Source: Phallusia mammillata
Lineage: Eukaryota > Chordata > Ascidiacea > Phlebobranchia > Ascidiidae
Reading direction: 5' to 3'
Length of the DNA: 64,000 nucleotides
NCBI GenBank assembly: GCA_003260075.1
Contig: QLIY01000660.1
Location: 5,802 to 69,801, forward strand
Made by a program: the position numbers and the translations under genes. The notes beneath the pieces were generated by a model. The model saw only the letters and a program-made list of their open reading frames with translations, ran no database searches and was not told the origin of the DNA. Position 1 is the first letter of the stretch; the number at the start of each line of letters is the position of its first letter. Below, in pieces: positions 58,000 to 64,000 of this stretch.

Positions 58000-59366
58000 T
58001 TCGCATCGGTTGCTATGATTGCAGAAGCACAGAAAGTTTGCCGTTCCAGTTTGGAGCGTTTACCACAGTTCGTAAAGTTGACGTTAATTGGGAAGAATGA
58101 CTTTTGTTTAATTGCACCAGTGTTGCCAAAAAAGTTCCACGATATCCTAACACTTTTTGCACTTAATTAAATCATTTTAAACAACAAGTATAGCAACATT
58201 TTTGTCAAAAAAACTTGCGACAAAAAATGCGCGAAATGCATGTGTGTTTTTTGTGTGAACTTTTTTCCAATTTTGTACATTATGGTGGTTGTGCTTTTGT
58301 ATTTATACTGTCATAGTTTCATTACTTTTTGTTTATGACATACACAAGTAACAGTATGAGCTGATGCCCACTGCAAAACTACTCGTCAAAAATGAATTTG
58401 TTTGCAAACAAGTCCTGATTTTAATTGCACTTCTCATAAAATCACACTTAAAATTGGAAACAGCAGCAACTGGCTCAATTAAAAAAATACAAATACTTGC
58501 AAAAACCAATAGACAAAAATCAAGTTTAGTACACAATATTATTAAAATATGCGTTTTTAAATTTCTCTAAAACAAAAATTTTACTTACTATAAAGTCGGG
58601 GGGGGGGGCCGGTTGCTATGATTGCAGAAGCACAGAAAGTTTGCTGTTCCAGTTTGGAGCGTTTACCAGAGGTCATAAAGTTCACGTTAATTGGGAAGAA
58701 TGACTTTTGTTTATTTCACCAGTGTTGCCAAAAAAGTTCCACGATATCCTATCACTTTTTGCACTTAATTAAATCATTTTAAACAACAAGTTTTGCAACA
58801 TTTTTGTCAAAAAAACTTGTGACAAAAAATGCGCGAAATGCATGTGTGTTTTTTGTGTGAACTTTTTTGGGGGGGGGGCTTACAATGCCTATTTTAACAA
58901 AAGAACTGAGCACAAAAATGTTTTTAAACGAGAACAAAAACAGTTCAGAAGCCTTGTTCCAAACAGACAGACACAGATACTTGTTAAATTTGACTTAATT
59001 CGCCAGGCGAAATCTTAGCATCACAACTGCGCTAAAATATTCACCAGGCCGGAAATAGCTGCGCAATGTTTAGACGTTAAAAAGCACGGCAAAGTTGAGG
59101 GGGGGGGGGAACTTAAAATTGGAAACAGCAGCAACTGGCTCAAATTAAAAAACTACAAATACTTGCAAAAACGAATAGACAAAAATCAAGTATAGTACAC
59201 AATATTATTAAAATAGGCGTTTTTAAATTTCTCTAAAACAAAAATTTTACTTACTATAAAGTCGTCAGAGCAAATACAAATTACTTGAATTAGTACAAAC
59301 CTTAATTTTTGCAACACTTTTCTGCCACATTGCCACATAATAACCGAGCAATTTCAAAAAATAATC
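58000..59366. repeat. Intergenic DNA with G-run joins
   Basis: No gene. A block starting GGTTGCTATGATTGCAGAAG occurs at about 58,008 and 58,610. CTTACAATGCCTATTTTAAC occurs at 58,880 and 59,700. AAATTGGAAACAGCAGCAAC occurs at about 58,452 and 59,115. G runs at 58,598-58,608, 58,869-58,878 and 59,099-59,109 mark the joins. About 59,030-59,098 is a reverse copy of the GCGCAGCTATTTC repeat. Confidence 0.65.
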
Positions 59367-62351
59367 TCAATCCCTGCCCACCATGTGGGTTTCTGCCGGT
59401 CGGTCAACCCTGTAAATACTTTCCGCTGGGTAATAATACCCCACATATTCAATTTCATCGGGGGTTACGTCCGTGTGGTAATGACCCCCTGATTTGTTAA
59501 CCAAACTGTATCCGTGACTGTGTTCAACACGAAGATCAAGACCACAATCCTCTGTGATAAATGTCGACATACAAACAAAAGGTGCACTGAAAAAGAAAAA
59601 GCAGGTGTTAGTTAAAATAAGCTTTAAATTTTTTTAACCAGGACTGTAGCGCCCCCTTGTGTTAATTTCTTAACAGTAGACTAGCGATACACACACGGTC
59701 TTACAATGCCTATTTTAACAAAAAAACTGAGCACAAAAATGTTTTAAAAAGAGCACAAAAACAGTTCAGAAGCTTTGTTCGAAACAGACAGACATAGACA
59801 CTTGTTAAATTTTTATTTCGCCCGGCAAAATGGTAGCAGCACAATTGTGGTAAAATATTCACCAGGTCGAAAATAGCTGCGCAATGTTCAGACGTTAAAA
59901 AGCGCGACAAAGTTGAGGGTACAATTGGGGAGGGATGGTAAAGGCGCTGCAGCTACATCAGGTATAATTCAATTTTTGAAATATGTGATGAAAAAGAAAA
60001 AAAATGTTTGCAATAAAGTGTTTAAACTTGCAGAATTTTACGTTCATGTTTACATTGAAATAACAGAGTTTAAAGCAAAAAACTCTCATATTATGCACTT
60101 ACCCTACTTGGTAGAAATTGAGCCAGTTTTCGACATCCTTATCTGTCTCGAGTGGATTTTCACTGAAATCTGGCATCACATGAATTTTAATTTTTCCTTC
60201 CTTAACGAGAAATGTGCCTCCCAATCCAACTGGCTTATTTTGTCCATAATGAGCTTTCAGAGCATTTCTCATGCAACCAACGAGATCCTTTTGTCCTGAA
60301 AAACAACAACATCTTATGTATGTTACCAAAGTGAGTTTTTAACCTGGCTTCCTAATGTGTATGACGAATATGTATCATGAGTTTCCTCTAATAAATAAAA
60401 GCAAAAACATGCTTTGATTAATGGGTTAGAGGCATAAGGAGTTATGTGGATAATTCTTTCGGCAAGTAACCTAGGCATTTAATCGACCTACTGGCCAATA
60501 CGAATAGCATATTTGTACGATGCTCTTTAGGTTAGTGCGCTTGTATTCGATTGCATGCTTTTTCTACCCTACAGTTTGTGCAACTTACAATCAATTAATT
60601 ACAGTAGGCAAAATAAGGAGGTACACAATATCAGGTGAAATTCAAGCACCTTTTCTAGCCTTGGCATGCACCTCCAACACTTTGCCTTGCTTCCCTTCCG
60701 ACGCATAGAGATTTGCCATCAAACAACATTCACTACTTGAGTTGTGGTCATGTTCATAACTTTCCAACACATAATCACCATTTTGAGGGTTCACCTTTGC
60801 AATATGAGTAAGATTGTTCTTTTCATTACCACCACCTTTAAAACACACATAAAATCAGTTATTGGAGTATTGCTTGTTAAAGTTTTATAATCCCACACAT
60901 AACAGTATAAAACAAGTAATATAACCAATTTCAATAAAATAAACTATTCTGCTAAGTTTAATTAACAATCTGGTTATTTGCAAATTCTGTTTTAACCTGT
61001 TAGTTCACAAAACATCTTTTAATTAACATTTAGAAAAAGGCTTGGCAAGTTAGAGTTACTTTTATTCAGAATTATTTGAAATGGTAAAAATATAACAAAG
61101 CAATAATAAATAGTTTACCTTGCAATTTTGCATCAAAACGAACAGAAAAAAATAAGAGCATGTTATAAATATAAACATGCATAAATATATATACCTGTGC
61201 ACCTTATGTTGGGAATTAATTCACAATTGACACCAACAACATGTTTCGAGCCGGCACCAGCACCAAGCAGAAGACCACCTGGAAGGTCAATTCTTTTCGA
61301 AATATTCTAAAAGGATTTACTATGGCTTTTTGTAAACAGTACTTATTTAGAGAACATAGCACACAGCATTTTTTTAAATGTGTCTTATTTTCAAACCTTT
61401 TTGATGCTTTGCTCAAAACACAACTTTTTAGGTAATCTTAAACAGAGAAAACAGATGCACTTGCTGTTAAGGTTTACAAAAAATAGCCCCACCCCATTAG
61501 GGTTTAAAGCAGGGGTGGGGAACCTACTTAGTACTGCGGGCCGCATGAATGGGGGGGGGGAGGGAGGTCAATTCTTTTCGAAATATTCTGAAAACAATTT
61601 GTTTAGGATTTTTAAAACAGTACCTATTCAGAGAACATAGCACACAACATTTTTTTAAATGTTACCTATTTTCAAATATTTTGCTGGTTTGTTCAAAACT
61701 AACACAATATTTTAGGTAATTATAAACAGAGGAAAAACAGATACACTTGCTGTTAAAGATTACAAAAAATAGCCCCATCGGGGTTTAAAGTAGTGATGCA
61801 CCGAAGTTTCGGTTGGCCGTTTTCTGATGTTTTGGTTTCGGCCAGAACCTTTATTGAAAATTCAGCCGAAACCGAACTTTAGATTGCATGGAATTAATGA
61901 ATAGAGTTTCATTTTCGCCAATGCGAAACATCTTAAATTAACTATTTGTTGTACATAAAATACAAGCCACGTTATTGTGTGCAAAATATTAAAAGTTTAG
62001 CAAAGCTTTTACAATGTGAAAGTGATTTTGAAGTGTCATAATTGTGTTCACTCGCATCAACAACACAAGGTTCAGTTAAAAACATCCATGGGAAAGNAGG
62101 ATCTACGCTAATAGCTCTAATCAATTTAAAACCAACACCACATGGCAAATGATTTGTTACAAGGGGAGACAATCGGAATCGAGCAAGTGGTTGAATATGT
62201 GGCAATTTTAATAAGTTTGGCGTCAAATGTGGAAATGTAGAAGTCTTTTCAAGTAAATATTTGTACATAAACATTTTATTTTTTATGCTGTACTTTAACA
62301 AAATTATGACGCGGGCCACATTAAAAAGGCAAGCGGGCCGCATGCGGCCCG

Positions 62352-62444
<93 letters not shown>

Positions 62445-63055
62445 TAACAACATTCAATTCAAACTGGATCGAATGAAATTAGATGGTAACTACCTGCAAT
62501 TCATAGACTTTATCCTTATATTGTGACAGAGGTATTAAATTCGGGACACCACCAACATCAGCTAATCTGGATTTGCCAGGGGGGGGGGGGCCTGATTCGG
62601 CCAAAATTATTCAGCTTTATGGCCGAATATTCAGTTTCAGCCTGAACCTTTTTAGGCGGGCTCGGTGCATCACTAGTTTACAGCGATACTGATATTTTTT
62701 TAGCACAACTTTATTCATTTCAAACTGGATCTAATAAAACTATACCTGCAATTCATAGAGGAGGATATAATTATACCTGCAATTCATAGACTTTATCCTT
62801 ATATTGTGACAGCGGTATTAAATTCGGGACACCACCAACATCAGCTAATCTGGATTTGCCACATATTCCTGGAGCAGCCAGGCCATAAGGGGCTTTGCTG
62901 AGATCAGGACAATCCACAACTTGACAAGATGCCTCCTTGTAGTTCTCCTTTAGTCCTGTTGCAATAACTTCTGCAAGTTCTTCCAAAGGGGGAACGTGTA
63001 ATGCCTGAGACTGAACGGGCATTGAACGAAGTGGGTCGCCTTTCATGTCACACAT
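59367..63055 (-). CDS. C11orf54: C11orf54-type ester hydrolase
   Basis: Five minus-strand exons: 63055-62777, 61306-61195, 60835-60650, 60295-60103 and 59586-59367. Phases agree (0, 1, 1, 2); 329 residues, close to the 315 of the human protein. Matching blocks are HVPPLEELAEVIATGLKENY, VVDCPDLSKAPYGL, GICGKSRLADVGGVPNLIPL, DLPGGLLLGAGAG, CLMANLYASEGKQGKVLEV, KPVGLGGTFLVKEGKI and the C-terminal EYVGYYYPAESIYRVDRP. The metal-binding end is intact: RVEHSHGY then GGHYHTD supplies the His residues that bind zinc in this family. The family hydrolyses model ester substrates; its natural substrate is less clear. The start ATG gives an N-terminus slightly longer than human. Transposons and G-run joins fill introns 1 and 2. 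Confidence 0.93.
59845..59915 (-). repeat. Reverse copy of the GCGCAGCTATTTC dispersed repeat
   Basis: Contains CACCAGGTCGAAAATAGCTG and GCGCAATGTTCAGACGTTAA, the reverse form of the repeat seen at 31.6 and 37.2 kb. It lies in intron 4 of the hydrolase gene. Confidence 0.5.
61551..61640 (-). pseudogene. Partial duplicate of hydrolase exon 2 start
   Basis: GGTCAATTCTTTTCGAAATA at about 61,567 repeats the start of exon 2 (61,285-61,306) and its intron, directly after a G10 run (61,551-61,560). Confidence 0.65.
62353..62442. repeat. Poly-G run (90), probable gap placeholder
   Basis: Pure G run following GCGGGCCGCATGCGGCCCGC. Glycine- or proline-rich open frames here are artefacts. Confidence 0.75.
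62493..62578 (-). pseudogene. Partial duplicate of hydrolase exon 1
   Basis: Repeats 62,777-62,862 (donor plus CGKSRLADVGGVPNLIPL) nearly exactly and stops at the G12 run, so it lacks the ATG end of the exon. Confidence 0.75.
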
Positions 63056-63059
63056 TTTT

Positions 63060-64000
63060 ACAAAATATCTTCTACAAATGCTTAAATGGACTTAACCCTG
63101 GTACGTTTTTACTAAACCGAATTCCGCATTGATTGACCTTTGACTTTAGCGACGATCGGCAATCTGCAAAAAACACGTGAAAAAAAATCAGTTTATGGGG
63201 GGGGGGATCGACTTATCCCTGGTACGTTTTTACTAAATCGAATTCCGCATTGATTGACCTTTGACTTTTGCGACGATCGGCAATCTGCAAAAAACACGTG
63301 AAAAAAAATCAGTTTATCCAAAGCGTTGCTGTAAAAAAAATTATGTGACAACTACAAATGGTTGAAATCAACAATTTTCTTCTATTTCTTATGAGCATCT
63401 TGAAAATGTTTCAAACTTGTGCAAAGGTCTTGGTAAAATACTTTATAAAACAATGACTTACTTAGGTACACAAGACACGGACTTAATTAGTAGCTTTAGT
63501 AAAAAACAAATTGCCAGCGATACATTATATTTTACTGATAATGACAAATTTGTATGAAAGGCAATTTGTTTTTTACTAATGGTTTTTGAATATATTCTGT
63601 TAGCTTGTTGTGAATGCTTGCTTTATCCTTACTTAACAGTAGACTGGTCCACGATAGTCATTTAATTGAACTGGTGCTCCATGGCCTGAAACGAGTTGAG
63701 AACCACTGGACTGCCTGATGTGTTTGTCCTCAGGTAACCTCGGTTCCGCTTGACTGCCTGTCAAAACGTTCAGGAGTAACCGGAGTTGTTTGCTTGAGAC
63801 AGCGCTGCAAGGAAAGAAGTACTTCGGCAAATAGGTTTTTCGCCGATCAAGAAAAAAGGCAGACACCAAGACTTACTCCCGTCAATTGTTTGTCAATCAA
63901 AGACTTCCAACAATTGTTTTGGGTGAATTCAAAGCGTAGGATTGGATGTAAATTATCTTGTTGAAGTAAATTACAGTTAAAGTATAGTTCAAAGCGTATT
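63060..64000. other. 5' flank of the hydrolase gene
   Basis: About 63,090-63,196 is repeated at 63,207-63,320 around the G10 run 63,197-63,206 (both contain TGATTGACCTTTGACTTT). A MITE right end (CATGGCCTGAAACGAGTTGA) lies at about 63,680-63,707. Nothing else recognised. Confidence 0.5.

Larger units (their letters stand above)
61793..62683. mobile_element. Element with TAGTGATGCACCGA termini, interrupted
   Basis: TAGTGATGCACCGA at the left and TCGGTGCATCACTA at the right are exact inverted repeats of 14 bp, hAT-like. The interior is disturbed by a 90-base G run (62,353-62,442), a duplicated hydrolase exon fragment and a G12 run (62,579-62,590). The present order is probably scrambled by scaffolding. 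Confidence 0.65.

Overview
The window is animal nuclear DNA: AT-rich, with GT-AG introns of roughly 50-1000 bp and many small hAT-type and tRNA-derived repeats. Metazoan genes are recognisable (NUP98 GLEBS exon, C11orf54-type ester hydrolase, BTB-BACK protein). Compact genes, high apparent allelic divergence and SARM/IRAK-like lineage-specific immune-type genes suggest an ascidian tunicate such as Ciona or Phallusia. That assignment is inference; no species marker is visible.

Layout. 0-0.4 kb: an orphan NUP98 exon (minus). 0.4-5.6 kb: transposon debris, two tandem tRNA-derived units and foldback repeats. 5.6-7.2 kb: the BTB-BACK half of a KLHL-like gene (minus). 7.2-14.4 kb: repeats only. 14.4-49.1 kb, all plus strand: four genes of two families. 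These are ARM-TIR gene 1 (14.4-19.9 kb), kinase-kelch gene A (23.3-28.3 kb), kinase-kelch gene B (33.0-40.3 kb) and ARM-TIR gene 2 (about 41.8-49.1 kb). 49.1-55.2 kb: repeats and probable promoter DNA. 55.2-58.0 kb: an unrecognised three-exon gene. 59.4-63.1 kb: the C11orf54 homologue (minus, five exons).

The 14-49 kb block is the most interesting part. Two genes fuse an IRAK/RIPK-like kinase to six kelch units through an SQSNIT-type linker. In gene B that linker has grown to about 24 copies. They lie between two SARM1-like proteins that have ARM repeats and a TIR domain but no visible SAM. A TIR/kinase signalling or cell-death module is a reasonable hypothesis, but nothing in the sequence proves that the products interact.

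Assembly caution. The window holds about 36 pure G or C runs whose lengths fall into two classes, about 10-12 and about 70-95 bases. Most short runs separate two diverged copies of the same flanking sequence. They behave like gap placeholders between unmerged overlapping contigs, not natural DNA. Runs are G everywhere except 13.5-22.0 kb, where they are C, suggesting that block was flipped during scaffolding. Several exons are duplicated, frameshifted or truncated exactly at these runs, so gene models there need correction.
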